Shown: positions 18,101-26,027 of the stretch, piece after piece
How the letters are laid out: the number at the start of each line of letters is the position of its first letter
Numbering within the stretch: position 1 is the first letter of the stretch
Assembly (NCBI GenBank): GCA_949297015.1
Contig: CASFRF010000023.1
Coordinates: forward strand, 1 to 64,000
Direction of reading: 5' to 3'
Source: an uncultured bacterium
GTDB lineage: Bacteria > Verrucomicrobiota > Lentisphaeria > Victivallales > Victivallaceae
Length of the DNA: 64,000 nt
Position numbers and translations under genes: made by a program
The notes under the pieces: generated by a model
Databases searched by the model: none
What the model saw: only the letters and a program-made list of their open reading frames with translations
What the model was told of the DNA's origin: nothing

Positions 18101-18903
18101 CGGTGGCCGGGGAGTTCGACCGGGTGCTGGTGCGGACCGGCGTCGGGATTTACCTCAACGACACCTCCGAGTACGCCTGGCCGGGCACCACCCCGTCGCA
18201 CCATCGGCGGGGCCTGGAGGCTACCGGGCTGACCCGGATCAGCGCCTGGGAGGAGGAGCAGCAGCGCCTCGCGCTCCGGCTCGAGCTCAATGCGGACGGT
18301 GCCGGGGAGATCACCGTCACCCGGACTTTGTACGGCGGCGATTACGAACGGGAGAAGCGCCGTTTCGCCGAGTTCACGCCGGAGGAGCGTGCCCGTTACG
18401 GTCAGGAGCTGGCGGACCGGGTGGTCCGCGGCGCCGAGTTGCAGGGGGCGTTGAAGACGGATTTTTCCGGCTATCCCGGCGTGCTGGAGTTTCGGCTCCG
18501 GGTGGCGGCGCTGGTCGGGCGCAGCGGCGACTACCGCTCGCTGGAGTTGCCGCTGTTCGGGACGCTGGCGACGGCGCTGCCGGCGGCGGGAGATCTGCGC
18601 ACTACGCCGATCTGGCGTAACGACGAGGTGCGTCTGGAGCTCAGCTATGAGCTCCGGTTCCCGGCGGACTGGCGGTTCTGCCCGACGGCTCCGGCGCTCT
18701 GGAGCGACCGGCTCCCCGGCGGGGAGTGCCGGCTGAGCCGTCAGCTCGGCGCCGATTGGCTGAAACTGAACGGCTCGCTGATCCTGGCAACCGGCCTGCT
18801 CGAGGCCAACGATTTCCCCTCGGTGGTCAGCCTGCGGCGGGCGCTGGCGGAGCCCGGGAACCGGACGCTGCTGTTCGAGGTGACGAAAAAGGAGACGGAG
18901 TGA
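15172..18903 (+). CDS. secreted DUF3857/transglutaminase-like protein with a second, degenerate copy
   Basis: A 1243-residue protein with a signal peptide (MDRLRFFLLAGWLCCAAALLA). The first half has a DUF3857-like region (about 40-270) and a transglutaminase-like core with Cys338 (RYGVCRDKM), His378 (FNHAIAAVEL) and Asp394 (LLDPTF), the full papain-like triad. The second half repeats the layout: DUF3857-like from about 660, then a core-like segment RYGNSADRAILLYAML. Ser935 stands where Cys should be, Arg984 replaces His, and Asp997 is kept. The second copy therefore looks catalytically dead. The family is common in Bacteroidetes and PVC bacteria, with no settled substrate; a cell-envelope peptide is possible. 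The next gene starts inside its stop (TGATG), so it heads an operon with glmM. Confidence 0.88.
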   Translation: MDRLRFFLLAGWLCCAAALLAAESVELPPVVAEAEKITRQTDPDADTVLLDDRQTFTYEADGTGTERDEFWVKILTEKGRQEYRELRFFYNATYSRFELRRLAVIRDGKVIPVDLKTQLREMTEPGQMSQNIYDPANKLVIASVPDLRSGDILWIESCETLLKPRIPDVWCGIVSLQSTAPIRRYEVVVDAPASRPLARHVLKDPVPGTVQFREERQGDRIRYIWVASNVPQVFPEPDMPPLYWSTQRLLLSTVADWADISRWYYRLCRPRLDAVTPELRAKVEELIRDAKTPEERMMALFQFVSKEIRYMGLTAEEVAPGYEPHDVSLTFKNRYGVCRDKMALLVAMLELAGFKAYPVLFYAGTPKDDEVPNNYFNHAIAAVELSPERTVLLDPTFETTTEFLPASMSNMSYLVAHPEGRSLGRSPVVPAERNFVEIATQAELSAEGELSGSSRIDFHGINDQIYRDAFSRWPQDYRRQFFASRLRAALPGAELVSLKIRPEDVRDMSQPLRVELSFRARAVIPAGGGDLLLPLPRLGTDFGAVNFVLGTLGLKERKFPLEIFSTCGVRDRFTLRLPEGLAPVALPHYRPVTGPGLRWTRSCTLQDGVLRGENTLAIDTVRLEPGDYLAFKAALREIESESRACPVFRRDFDFLASRADAVYLRCDSAITLSAADSWTVVDTVELQIRNYAGVKNQSELKVSFNPAWEEVRIDQAEVVAPDGTRHPLTEREIQYFDEPGAAAAPRYPGGKILVVNFPGVEPGAVIRYRLTTVCRERPFFGERLVFAGPLPIRERTVTLTSEIPLRFSPTPWGVERSQEGNTVRYTVRDQPMLPPEPNQAPAWMFAPTVVVSSGDYRELGKALIAALTAAAEQPHAQAAAQAEALTAGVAAGERVRVLRDFVAREIRAAGPGLAELPWSAFSAPDVTLAARYGNSADRAILLYAMLKAVGLPAEFVVAGSRADAFSAGQSHELQPWPVAGEFDRVLVRTGVGIYLNDTSEYAWPGTTPSHHRRGLEATGLTRISAWEEEQQRLALRLELNADGAGEITVTRTLYGGDYEREKRRFAEFTPEERARYGQELADRVVRGAELQGALKTDFSGYPGVLEFRLRVAALVGRSGDYRSLELPLFGTLATALPAAGDLRTTPIWRNDEVRLELSYELRFPADWRFCPTAPALWSDRLPGGECRLSRQLGADWLKLNGSLILATGLLEANDFPSVVSLRRALAEPGNRTLLFEVTKKETE

Positions 18904-19517
18904 TGACTTTGGAGATCAGAACCCTGACGGTGGGGCCGTTGGAGGAGAACTGCTATCTGGTGCTGGTCCCGGCGACCCGGCGCTTGTATGTGATCGATCC
19001 CGGCGACGAGGCGGAGCGATTGATCGCCGAGGCGAACGCCATGCCGCACGAATCGGCGCTGGTGCTGCTGACCCACGGCCATATCGATCATCTCAGCGCG
19101 GTGGGCCGGGTGGCGGCGGCGCTGCAGGCCCCGGTCTATCTGCGGCCGGAGGAGCTGCCGCTGTACCGGAGTCCGGCCAATCAGATTCTGCCCTGGCTGC
19201 CGGCGGCGACCGATCTGCCGGAGATCACGGCGACCCCGGATCCGGCGGAGGTGCAGGTGCTGGCGCTGCCGGGTCACACGCCGGGCGGCGCGGGATTTCT
19301 CTTCCCGGCCGGGCCGGCGCTGTTCGTCGGGGACACCATTTTCCGGGAGTCGGTCGGGCGTACCGATCTGCCCGGCGGGAGTTGGCCGCAGTTGTTGCGG
19401 TCGATCCGGACCCAGATTTTCCCTCTGCCGGAGGAGCTGCCGCTCTATCCGGGGCATGGTCCGGCGACCACCGTCGGCTACGAGAAGAACCATAACCCGT
19501 ATCTACAGGAGAGTTGA
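18903..19517 (+). CDS. metallo-beta-lactamase-fold hydrolase (glyoxalase II-like)
   Basis: A 204-residue cytoplasmic enzyme. Metal motif THGHIDH (His58, His60, Asp62, His63), GHTPGG, GDTIF and PGHG follow the order of glyoxalase II / YcbL-type proteins. The N-terminus VGPLEENCYLV is typical of YcbL-like members, and the length fits the short forms lacking the C-terminal glutathione-binding domain. Predicted activity is hydrolysis of a thioester such as S-lactoylglutathione, although this lineage may not make glutathione. The ATG overlaps the previous stop by one base (TGATG), and the same one-base coupling leads into glmM. Confidence 0.9.
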   Translation: MTLEIRTLTVGPLEENCYLVLVPATRRLYVIDPGDEAERLIAEANAMPHESALVLLTHGHIDHLSAVGRVAAALQAPVYLRPEELPLYRSPANQILPWLPAATDLPEITATPDPAEVQVLALPGHTPGGAGFLFPAGPALFVGDTIFRESVGRTDLPGGSWPQLLRSIRTQIFPLPEELPLYPGHGPATTVGYEKNHNPYLQES

Positions 19518-20872
19518 TGAAGAAGTTATTTGGAACCGACGGCATTCGCGGTCAGGCGAACCACTATCCGATCACCGCGGAGCTGGCGTTGCTGGTCGGC
19601 AAGGCCACGGCACAGGTTTTCGGGCGCGACGCCGTACCGGGTACCCGGTTGCGGGCGGTGCTGGGCAAGGATACCCGCAGCTCCGGCTACATGCTCGAAA
19701 GCGCGTTGACCAGCGGTCTGCTGTCGATGGGCATGGATGTGCTGGCGGTGGGGCCGATGCCGACCCCCGCGGTGGCGCACCTGACTAAGTCGATGGGCGC
19801 GGCCTGCGGCATTATGATCACGGCCAGCCACAACCCGGCCAGTGATAACGGAATCAAGATCTTCGCCTCCGACGGCTTCAAGCTGCCCGATGAGACCGAG
19901 CTCAAAATCGAACAGCAGATCCTCGGCGGCGAGCTCAACAGCGAGCACATCACTCCCGAACTGATCGGCAAGACCACGCGGATCGACGACGCCCGCGGGC
20001 GCTATATCGAGTTCGCCAAGAGCTCGATCCGCAATATGAGTTTGAAAGGCATGAAGATCGTGCTCGACTGTGCCAACGGAGCGGCCTATTCGATCGCCCC
20101 GTTGATCTTCCGGGAACTGGGAGCTGAGGTCATCGAGTGCGGGGTGCAGCCGGATGGGCTCAACATCAACCGCGAGTGCGGCGCGCTGTATCCTCAGAAT
20201 ATGGGGCGGCTGGTGCGCGAGCACGGCGCGGATCTGGGCATCGCGCTGGACGGCGACGCCGACCGGGTGATCTTCTGCGACGAGCACGGCGAGGAGGTCA
20301 ACGGCGATCGGATCATCGGCATGGTGGCGCTGGATTATCGGCAGAGTCGGCGGTTGAACGCGGATACCGTGGTGGTCACCTCGATGAGCAACCTCGGGCT
20401 GCACCGGGCGATGCGCGAGGCGGGAATCAAGGTGGAGGTGACCGACGTCGGCGACCGGTATGTGATCGAGCGGATGCGGGGCGGGAACTTCAACCTCGGC
20501 GGCGAGCAGTCCGGACACATTATTTTCATGGACTACGCAACCACCGGCGACGGAATTCTGTCGGCGCTGCATGTGCTGCAGCTGCTCAAGCGGCGGAACC
20601 GGCGGCTTTCGGAGCTGGCTTCGTTCATGACGGTGTTTCCGCAGGAACTGCGTTCGGTCAAGGTCGGACGCAAGGCGCCGATCGCGGAGCTGCCGGGGCT
20701 GTCGGAGCTGATCGCCCGGGGCGAGGCGGCGCTGGGGGAGAGCGGACGGATCATCGTCCGCTACTCCGGAACCGAGAACAAGATGCGCGTGCTGGTCGAG
20801 TCGGAGTCGGCCGAACTGGTGCGCGAGTGGAGCGATAAACTGTGCGCCCAGGCGGCGAAGGAGTTGGCATGA
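19517..20872 (+). CDS. glmM: phosphoglucosamine mutase GlmM
   Basis: Interconverts glucosamine-6-P and glucosamine-1-P on the path to UDP-GlcNAc, for peptidoglycan and LPS. The protein is 451 residues, the usual GlmM length. The N-terminus [11 protein letters not shown] is characteristic. The phosphoserine loop [11 protein letters not shown] places the active Ser at 104. The metal loop LDGDADR and the sugar-binding GGEQSGH are present, and the C-terminal phosphate-binding [10 protein letters not shown] is intact. I start at the ATG at 19517 (TGATG overlap with the upstream stop, GGAG seven bases before); a TTG one codon earlier is less likely. The next gene overlaps by four bases (ATGA) and encodes an acetyltransferase-like beta-helix, which suits the same pathway. 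Confidence 0.97.
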   Translation: MKKLFGTDGIRGQANHYPITAELALLVGKATAQVFGRDAVPGTRLRAVLGKDTRSSGYMLESALTSGLLSMGMDVLAVGPMPTPAVAHLTKSMGAACGIMITASHNPASDNGIKIFASDGFKLPDETELKIEQQILGGELNSEHITPELIGKTTRIDDARGRYIEFAKSSIRNMSLKGMKIVLDCANGAAYSIAPLIFRELGAEVIECGVQPDGLNINRECGALYPQNMGRLVREHGADLGIALDGDADRVIFCDEHGEEVNGDRIIGMVALDYRQSRRLNADTVVVTSMSNLGLHRAMREAGIKVEVTDVGDRYVIERMRGGNFNLGGEQSGHIIFMDYATTGDGILSALHVLQLLKRRNRRLSELASFMTVFPQELRSVKVGRKAPIAELPGLSELIARGEAALGESGRIIVRYSGTENKMRVLVESESAELVREWSDKLCAQAAKELA

Positions 20873-21723
20873 GCATCAAAATTTATTCCGCGGTGTTGGA
20901 GACCATGTTGCCGTTGACCTCCGAGATTTCCGTGCTGAAAATCGGAGGCAAAACCATTGCCGACTGGCACCGGGAACGGGCTTCCGCGCTCAATCCGGGG
21001 GCAGAGCTGGAGCTGGTGGCGGAGTTCTGGCCCTCGGCGGAGCTGTGGCGGCGCTTTGCGGAGAGCAGTCGGAGCTTTGAAGTCCGGGTGGCGGGAAAAA
21101 TGGTCGCCCGGCTGGTGGTTCGCGGCGGCGGCGAGCCGGAGGTGGTGGAGCCCGACCCCGAGTCGCGGATGATCACCTATCCCTGGGATCTGCTCAAGCT
21201 GAACGAGGAGCTGGTCGGGGCGATGACCGAAAATCGGATCGAAGGGACCATCCGGCCCGGAGTCACCATCGACGGCGTGGTCGCGCTGGGCGAGGGCAGC
21301 GTGATGCTGCCCGGCGTCTATGTGGAAGGGAATGCGGTGTTCGGCAAAAACTGCAAGATCGGTCCGAACTGCTACATCCGCGGCAACACCTCGGTCGGTG
21401 ACAACTGCCATATCGGGCAGGCGGTCGAGATCAAGAATTCGGTGCTGCAGGACAAGGTCAGCGTCGGACATCTGAGTTACGTCGGGGATTCGGTGGTCGG
21501 CAGCCGGGTGAATTTCGGCGCCGGTACGGTGACCTCCAATCTGCGGCACGACGGTCAGAACCATCGCTGGCGGATCGGCGACCGGTTGATCGAGACCGGT
21601 CGGCGCAAGTTCGGCGCGGTGATCGGCGAGAACGTTCACACCGGAATCCACACCGCGATCTTCCCGGGACGGCGAATTCCGGCGAACAGCGAGACCCGGC
21701 CCGGACAGGTGATCGAAAAATGA
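20869..21723 (+). CDS. left-handed beta-helix acyltransferase, GlmU C-terminal-like
   Basis: A 284-residue protein. Residues 1-110 have no nucleotidyltransferase motif. From about 120 onward, hexapeptide repeats build a left-handed beta-helix: [45 protein letters not shown]. The stretch [22 protein letters not shown] closely resembles the acetyl-CoA-binding part of GlmU's acetyltransferase half. This suggests acetylation of glucosamine-1-P or a related amino-sugar phosphate, fitting its ATGA overlap with glmM. It lacks GlmU's N-terminal pyrophosphorylase domain, so a separate uridylyltransferase would be needed. Alternatively it could be a sugar-nucleotidyltransferase-related protein that has lost that half. 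The final codons overlap hisA by four bases. Confidence 0.85.
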   Translation: MSIKIYSAVLETMLPLTSEISVLKIGGKTIADWHRERASALNPGAELELVAEFWPSAELWRRFAESSRSFEVRVAGKMVARLVVRGGGEPEVVEPDPESRMITYPWDLLKLNEELVGAMTENRIEGTIRPGVTIDGVVALGEGSVMLPGVYVEGNAVFGKNCKIGPNCYIRGNTSVGDNCHIGQAVEIKNSVLQDKVSVGHLSYVGDSVVGSRVNFGAGTVTSNLRHDGQNHRWRIGDRLIETGRRKFGAVIGENVHTGIHTAIFPGRRIPANSETRPGQVIEK

Positions 21724-22466
21724 GGTTCCGCCCCTGTATCGATCTGCACGGCGGCAAGGTCAAACAGATCGTGGGGTCGAGTCTGACCGACTCCGGAGAG
21801 CGGTTGCAGACCAACTTCGAGTCGGAACTGGACAGCGCCTGGTACGCCGGACTCTACCGGCGTGACGGCCTGACCGGCGGACATGTGATCATGCTCGGTC
21901 CCGGCAACACCGAGGCGGCGCTGCGGGCGTTGCAGGCCTATCCCGGCGGTTTGCAGCTGGGCGGCGGGATTACGCCGGAGAACGCGGAACGGTTCCTGGA
22001 GGCCGGGGCGGAGCGGGTGATCGTGACCAGCTATGTGTTCTCCGGCGGCGAGCTGCGGCGCGACCGGCTGGAGGAGCTGTGCCGCCGGATCGGGGCCGAC
22101 AAGCTGGTGCTCGATCTGAGTTGCCGGCGTCGGAGCGGCGCCTACCGGATTGTGACTGACCGCTGGCAGAAGTTCACCGATCTGGAGGTCACACCGGAGC
22201 TGCTGCGCGAACTGGCTCCGAGCTGTTCGGAGTATCTGGTCCACGCCGTGGAGGTGGAGGGGCGGCAGTCCGGGGTCGATCTGGAGCTGGTGCGGATTCT
22301 GGCCGCCTCGCCGCGACCGGTGGTCTACGCCGGTGGTATCTCTTCGCTCACGGAGCTCGAACAGATCCGGGAGGCGGGCGCGGGCCGGGTGGACTTCACC
22401 GTCGGCTCGGCGCTCGATCTCTTCGGCGGTCCGCTGCCCTATGCGCAGTTGAAGAACTACCGGTGA
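21720..22466 (+). CDS. hisA: HisA-like phosphoribosylformimino-AICAR-ribotide isomerase, eukaryotic (HIS6) type
   Basis: Fourth step of histidine synthesis: isomerises ProFAR to PRFAR in a TIM barrel. The N-terminus [17 protein letters not shown], with [20 protein letters not shown] after it, follows the plant/fungal HIS6 pattern rather than the usual bacterial start (IPAIDLxxGxCVRL). [12 protein letters not shown] is the first phosphate loop, [11 protein letters not shown] carries the catalytic Asp region, and [12 protein letters not shown] is the second phosphate loop. The 248-residue length fits. No other his genes are in the window. It is the last gene of the 15172-22466 operon and overlaps the previous gene by ATGA. 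Another sugar-phosphate isomerase of the same fold is possible but less likely. Confidence 0.88.
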   Translation: MRFRPCIDLHGGKVKQIVGSSLTDSGERLQTNFESELDSAWYAGLYRRDGLTGGHVIMLGPGNTEAALRALQAYPGGLQLGGGITPENAERFLEAGAERVIVTSYVFSGGELRRDRLEELCRRIGADKLVLDLSCRRRSGAYRIVTDRWQKFTDLEVTPELLRELAPSCSEYLVHAVEVEGRQSGVDLELVRILAASPRPVVYAGGISSLTELEQIREAGAGRVDFTVGSALDLFGGPLPYAQLKNYR

Positions 22467-22479
22467 GCGGAGCCGACGC

Positions 22480-23466
22480 CTATTCGCCCGGGTAGTGCAG
22501 TCCCCAGTCGGCGCGGAGCTGGTCCATGATCTCCTGAAGTTTCAAGCTGTCGGCCAGCGGCATGATCGGGCTTTCCAGCTCGCCGTTTCGCAAGCGCAAC
22601 TGCACCTCCTCGATCTCGTATTCAAAGCCGTTGATCCGGTGGGGGTGTTCGCAATGGAGCGCGGCGGTCTTTTCGCCGCGGCGGATCACCGAGGCGGACT
22701 GAGCCGACCAGAAGTCGGGGATGACGATCTCCCCTTCGGTGCCGCAGATCCGCGCCGGACTGGAACTCTGGCTTTGGATCGCGCTGGAGAGCAGCGCCAA
22801 GGTCTGATCCGGAAACTTCAGCAGCAGCGCGTTGCAGCCGTCGACCCCGGTGGGCGCAAAGGCGACCGCGCCGGAGACGCTCTCCGGATTGCCGGCCAGC
22901 ATCTGAGCGTAACTCAGGGGGTAGATTCCCACGTCGAGCAGGGCGCCGCCGCCGAGTTCGGGTGCGAACAGCCGGCTGTCGGGATTGAAATCGCAGCTGA
23001 AGCAGAAGTCGGCGTAGATCATCTTCCGTTTGCCGATCTCTCCGTCGGTCAGCCATTGAACCACCTGCCGGGTGACCGGCAGAAAGCGGGTCCACATCGC
23101 CTCCATCAGAAAGGCCCGGCGGGCGCGGGCGACTTCGATCAGCTTGCGCAGCTGCACGGCATTGATGGTGATCGGTTTTTCACAGAGCACCGCCTTGCCC
23201 GCCTCCAGCGCCGCCAGTGCTCCGGTGTAGTGCAGCGGGTGAGGGGTGGCCACATAGACGGCGTCGAGCTCGGTACAGGCGGCCAGCGCCTCGGGATGAT
23301 CGAAGCGGAGCGGAACCTCGAATTCGGCGGCGAACTGCTTGCCCTTTTCCGCGGAACGGGCCGAAATGGCCACCAGTTCGGCGTCGGGAACGCCGCGCAA
23401 CGCCGCCGCGAAACGATGGGCGATAACGCCCGGTCCGATGATGCCCCAGCGAATTTTCTTTCTCAT
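22480..23466 (-). CDS. Gfo/Idh/MocA family NAD(P)-dependent oxidoreductase
   Basis: Likely oxidises or reduces a sugar, cyclitol or sugar derivative. The Rossmann motif GIIGPGVIAHRF lies at residues about 9-20 from the chosen start. The EKP motif CEKPITINAVQLRKLI is intact. A MEAMWTRFLPV segment and GGGALLDVGIYPLSY are shared with dihydrodiol-dehydrogenase-like members. 328 residues is the usual length. I start at the ATG at 23466 (MRKKIRWGI), which sits directly before the Rossmann strand with a GAAGGGG-containing leader; the ATG at 23484 adds six residues that the family does not need. Cytoplasmic. Own promoter at 23512-23539. Convergent with hisA with a 13-base gap. Confidence 0.93.
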   Translation of the reverse strand: MRKKIRWGIIGPGVIAHRFAAALRGVPDAELVAISARSAEKGKQFAAEFEVPLRFDHPEALAACTELDAVYVATPHPLHYTGALAALEAGKAVLCEKPITINAVQLRKLIEVARARRAFLMEAMWTRFLPVTRQVVQWLTDGEIGKRKMIYADFCFSCDFNPDSRLFAPELGGGALLDVGIYPLSYAQMLAGNPESVSGAVAFAPTGVDGCNALLLKFPDQTLALLSSAIQSQSSSPARICGTEGEIVIPDFWSAQSASVIRRGEKTAALHCEHPHRINGFEYEIEEVQLRLRNGELESPIMPLADSLKLQEIMDQLRADWGLHYPGE

Positions 23467-23511
23467 GCTCCAACCCCTTCGCAAATTTGAATGCCGTCGC
23501 TGTCCTGAGAC

Positions 23512-23539
23512 AAGATAGCGGCTGCGGACGGCTTTTCAA
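23512..23539 (-). promoter_or_regulatory. promoter for the Gfo/Idh/MocA gene
   Basis: TTGAAA, 16 bases, TATCTT, about 46 bases upstream of the ATG at 23466. Confidence 0.6.
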
Positions 23540-23590
23540 GCCGGAGTCGGGAAGAATCGAAGAAATCTGATCGGAAACCGGGCTCGGGGC

Positions 23591-23619
23591 TTGATATCGG
23601 GACCATTCGGCGTTACCTT
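23591..23619 (+). promoter_or_regulatory. possible promoter for the unknown gene - proA operon
   Basis: TTGATA, 17 bases, TACCTT. The -10 box ends 16 bases before the ATG at 23636, so the -35 box coincides with an in-frame TTG that is unlikely to be the start. Confidence 0.45.
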
Positions 23620-23635
23620 AAGGCGAGGTGACGAG

Positions 23636-24757
23636 ATGACAGTTGAACAGTTCCGGCAAAAGTGCGCGGAGGCGTTGACCGGGTGGTCCGTGGAGCCCGA
23701 TTCGGTGCAGATCGTCGGGGAGGCGGCGGTGGCGACGGTCCGCGGACCGGCGGGGGTGCGCTGGGCGGTGTTCGCCCCGAATCGGCGGTCCATGCCCGCG
23801 GGGCTGACCGGGGAGTGGTTCGAGTCCGAAGCCGGGTACTGCCTGCTGGTCGCGCCGGAGCGCGCGAAGGTGCCGGCGCTGCAACGCGCTTTCCCCTGGA
23901 CCCGCCCCCGGGAACTGCCGGAATCCGGGCTGGTGGTGGAGTTAAGCGGAAGTACCCGGGCGGCGGAGGCCGGTCTGCTGCGCAGTGCCCGGTCATTCCA
24001 GGTCTTCCCCGTGCTGGGGGCAATCCCGGAGGCGGAGCTGGACGCCGGATTGCTGGTCCCGCCGGTGGTCGGAGTCTTCGCCGCCGGAGTCCGCGGCGGT
24101 TATGCGGTCTCGGCGGCGGGAATCACGTCGGTCGCGGGGGCGCTCCGGGCGCTCGAAGCCGGGTTTACGGTGCTGAAGCTGGATTGGCCGGCCTGGTGCC
24201 GGAACGGAAACGACGGGGTCCGGACGGTGTCCGACGAATTGACGGCACAGTACGCCGGAAAGAGTTTTGTGATCGGGGAGCGGGCGGTGCGGCTGGCTCC
24301 GGAGTTGGTCTCCGGGACGCTGCCGCAGGTGTTGACCGGGTTGATCGCCCTGGAACAGCTTCGACGGCGGATTCCGGAGAAACAGTGGGCGGCGCTGTCG
24401 CTGGTGCTGCGGTTGGCGGAGCCGGGGGGCTTTGCCGGAGTGGAGGAGCATCTGCTGCTGGCGCGGGAACTGGTTCGGCGCGGGACGCCGGTGGCCGGGG
24501 TGGATCCCGGAACCTGTCCGCCGCCGCTGTTGCGGCAGCATGGTGAAATCGCCGTGCTGTACGGTGGGCACCGGGTGGCGGTTCCTCCCGAGTCGGCAGC
24601 GGTGCCGTCGGAAGGTTCAGCGCGGTATGTGAGTTGTCCGCCGTTTCCGGATCATTGGACGGAGCGGGAGATTGAACAATATTTCACCCGGTGTTTCGTC
24701 GGTTGGGGGGTGCCCCGCCGGTCCGGGACACCACTGGAGAGCGTCAAACATGGATAA
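23636..24757 (+). CDS. unrecognised 373-residue cytoplasmic protein upstream of proA
   Basis: I do not recognise this family. No signal peptide, membrane segment, P-loop or metal motif stands out. The sequence is rich in Gly, Ala, Arg and Val. Regularly spaced short strands (VFPVLGAIPEAELDAGLLVP, VVGVFAAG, FVIGERAVRLAPELV) suggest an alpha/beta fold, possibly barrel-like. The start at 23636 follows a GAGGTGACGAG leader; an upstream in-frame TTG at 23591 falls inside the promoter. Its stop overlaps the proA start by eight bases, so the two are translationally coupled. Codon use looks native. A role near proline or glutamate metabolism would be guilt by association only. Confidence 0.75.
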   Translation: MTVEQFRQKCAEALTGWSVEPDSVQIVGEAAVATVRGPAGVRWAVFAPNRRSMPAGLTGEWFESEAGYCLLVAPERAKVPALQRAFPWTRPRELPESGLVVELSGSTRAAEAGLLRSARSFQVFPVLGAIPEAELDAGLLVPPVVGVFAAGVRGGYAVSAAGITSVAGALRALEAGFTVLKLDWPAWCRNGNDGVRTVSDELTAQYAGKSFVIGERAVRLAPELVSGTLPQVLTGLIALEQLRRRIPEKQWAALSLVLRLAEPGGFAGVEEHLLLARELVRRGTPVAGVDPGTCPPPLLRQHGEIAVLYGGHRVAVPPESAAVPSEGSARYVSCPPFPDHWTEREIEQYFTRCFVGWGVPRRSGTPLESVKHG

Positions 24758-26027
24758 AGAGTTGAGTTTGGAGCAGATGCAGTCGGAGCTGCAGGCGATG
24801 GGCGAACGGGCGGTGGCCGCCTCGCGGGAACTGGCGGTGATGTCCGCGGCCGACAAGACCCGGTGTCTGGAGGCGATGGCCGCGGCGCTGGAAGCCCGGC
24901 GCGAAGAGATCAAGGCGGCCAACGGGCTGGATATGAAGAACGGCGCGGCGGCCGGTCTGTCCGCAGCGCTGCTCGACCGGCTGCGGCTGGATGATGTCCG
25001 GATCGACGGCATGGCCCGCGGTCTGCGCGAGGTGGCGGCGCAGGAAGACCCGGTGGGCCGGGTGCTGAGCCGGACGGTTCGGCCCAACGGGTTGGAGATC
25101 GAGAAGATCTCGGTGCCGCTGGGGGTGATCGCCATCATTTACGAATCCCGGCCGAATGTGACCAGCGATGCGGCGGGAATCTGTCTCAAGGCCGGGAATT
25201 GCTGCATTCTGCGGGGCGGTCGCGAGGCGTTCCACTCCAATTCCGTGATCGCCCGGATTCTGAACCAGGCCGCCTGCGACTGCGGATTGCCCGACGGCGC
25301 GGTGCAGCTGCTGCCCTGGACCGAGCGGACGGCGGTCAATTTGATGCTGAAAATGCACCAGTATATCGATCTGGTGATTCCCCGGGGCGGCGAGGGGTTG
25401 ATCCGGGCGGTGATGGCCGAATCGACCATCCCGGTGATCAAGCACTACAAGGGGGTCTGCCATCTGTATATCGCCCCGGACTGCGAGATCGAGATGGCGG
25501 TGAATCTGGTGGAGAACGCCAAATGTCAGCGTCCGAGCGCCTGCAATGCGCTGGAGACGCTGCTGGTGGACCGGGCGGTGGCACCGAAATTCCTGCCCCC
25601 GTTCCTGGAACGGATGCGGCAGCGGAAGGTCGAACTCCGGGGGGACGAGGCGTTCCTCGCCTACGCGCCCGAAGCTCGGGCCGCGACCGAAGAGGACTAC
25701 TACGCCGAATATCTGGATTATATTCTGACCGTGAAACTGGTCGACGGTTTGTCCGAAGCGGTGCGCCATATCAACCATTACGGCTCCAAACACAGCGACG
25801 GGATCGTCTGCACCAGTCCCGAGCTGGCCGATGCGTTCTTCGCCCGGGTCGATTCCGCCGCTTTGTACTGGAACGCCTCGACCCGCTTCACCGACGGCGG
25901 CGAGTTCGGAATGGGGGCCGAAATCGGCATTTCCACCGATAAGATCCACGCCCGCGGTCCGATGGGTGCCGACGAACTGACCAGCTACAAGTATCTGGTG
26001 CGGGGGCATGGGCAGATTCGGGTTTGA
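24750..26027 (+). CDS. proA: glutamate-5-semialdehyde dehydrogenase (gamma-glutamyl phosphate reductase) ProA
   Basis: Second step of proline synthesis: NADPH-dependent reduction of gamma-glutamyl phosphate. The 425-residue length is standard. Diagnostic segments are PLGVIAIIYESRPNVTSDAA, LKAGNCCILRGGREAFHSN, IPRGGEGLIRAV and NAKCQRPSACNALET with the catalytic Cys259. The C-terminal FTDGGEFGMGAEIGISTDK and RGPMGADELTSYKY are also typical. The ATG at 24750 lies inside the end of the preceding gene (ATGGATAA). proB is not in the window. The downstream membrane-protein gene starts inside the last codons of proA. Confidence 0.97.
   Translation: MDKELSLEQMQSELQAMGERAVAASRELAVMSAADKTRCLEAMAAALEARREEIKAANGLDMKNGAAAGLSAALLDRLRLDDVRIDGMARGLREVAAQEDPVGRVLSRTVRPNGLEIEKISVPLGVIAIIYESRPNVTSDAAGICLKAGNCCILRGGREAFHSNSVIARILNQAACDCGLPDGAVQLLPWTERTAVNLMLKMHQYIDLVIPRGGEGLIRAVMAESTIPVIKHYKGVCHLYIAPDCEIEMAVNLVENAKCQRPSACNALETLLVDRAVAPKFLPPFLERMRQRKVELRGDEAFLAYAPEARAATEEDYYAEYLDYILTVKLVDGLSEAVRHINHYGSKHSDGIVCTSPELADAFFARVDSAALYWNASTRFTDGGEFGMGAEIGISTDKIHARGPMGADELTSYKYLVRGHGQIRV

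Noticed and set aside
15139-18204. A 1021-residue minus-strand open frame under the transglutaminase gene
   Set aside because: Same shadow pattern; the plus strand carries the triad and the operon overlaps.
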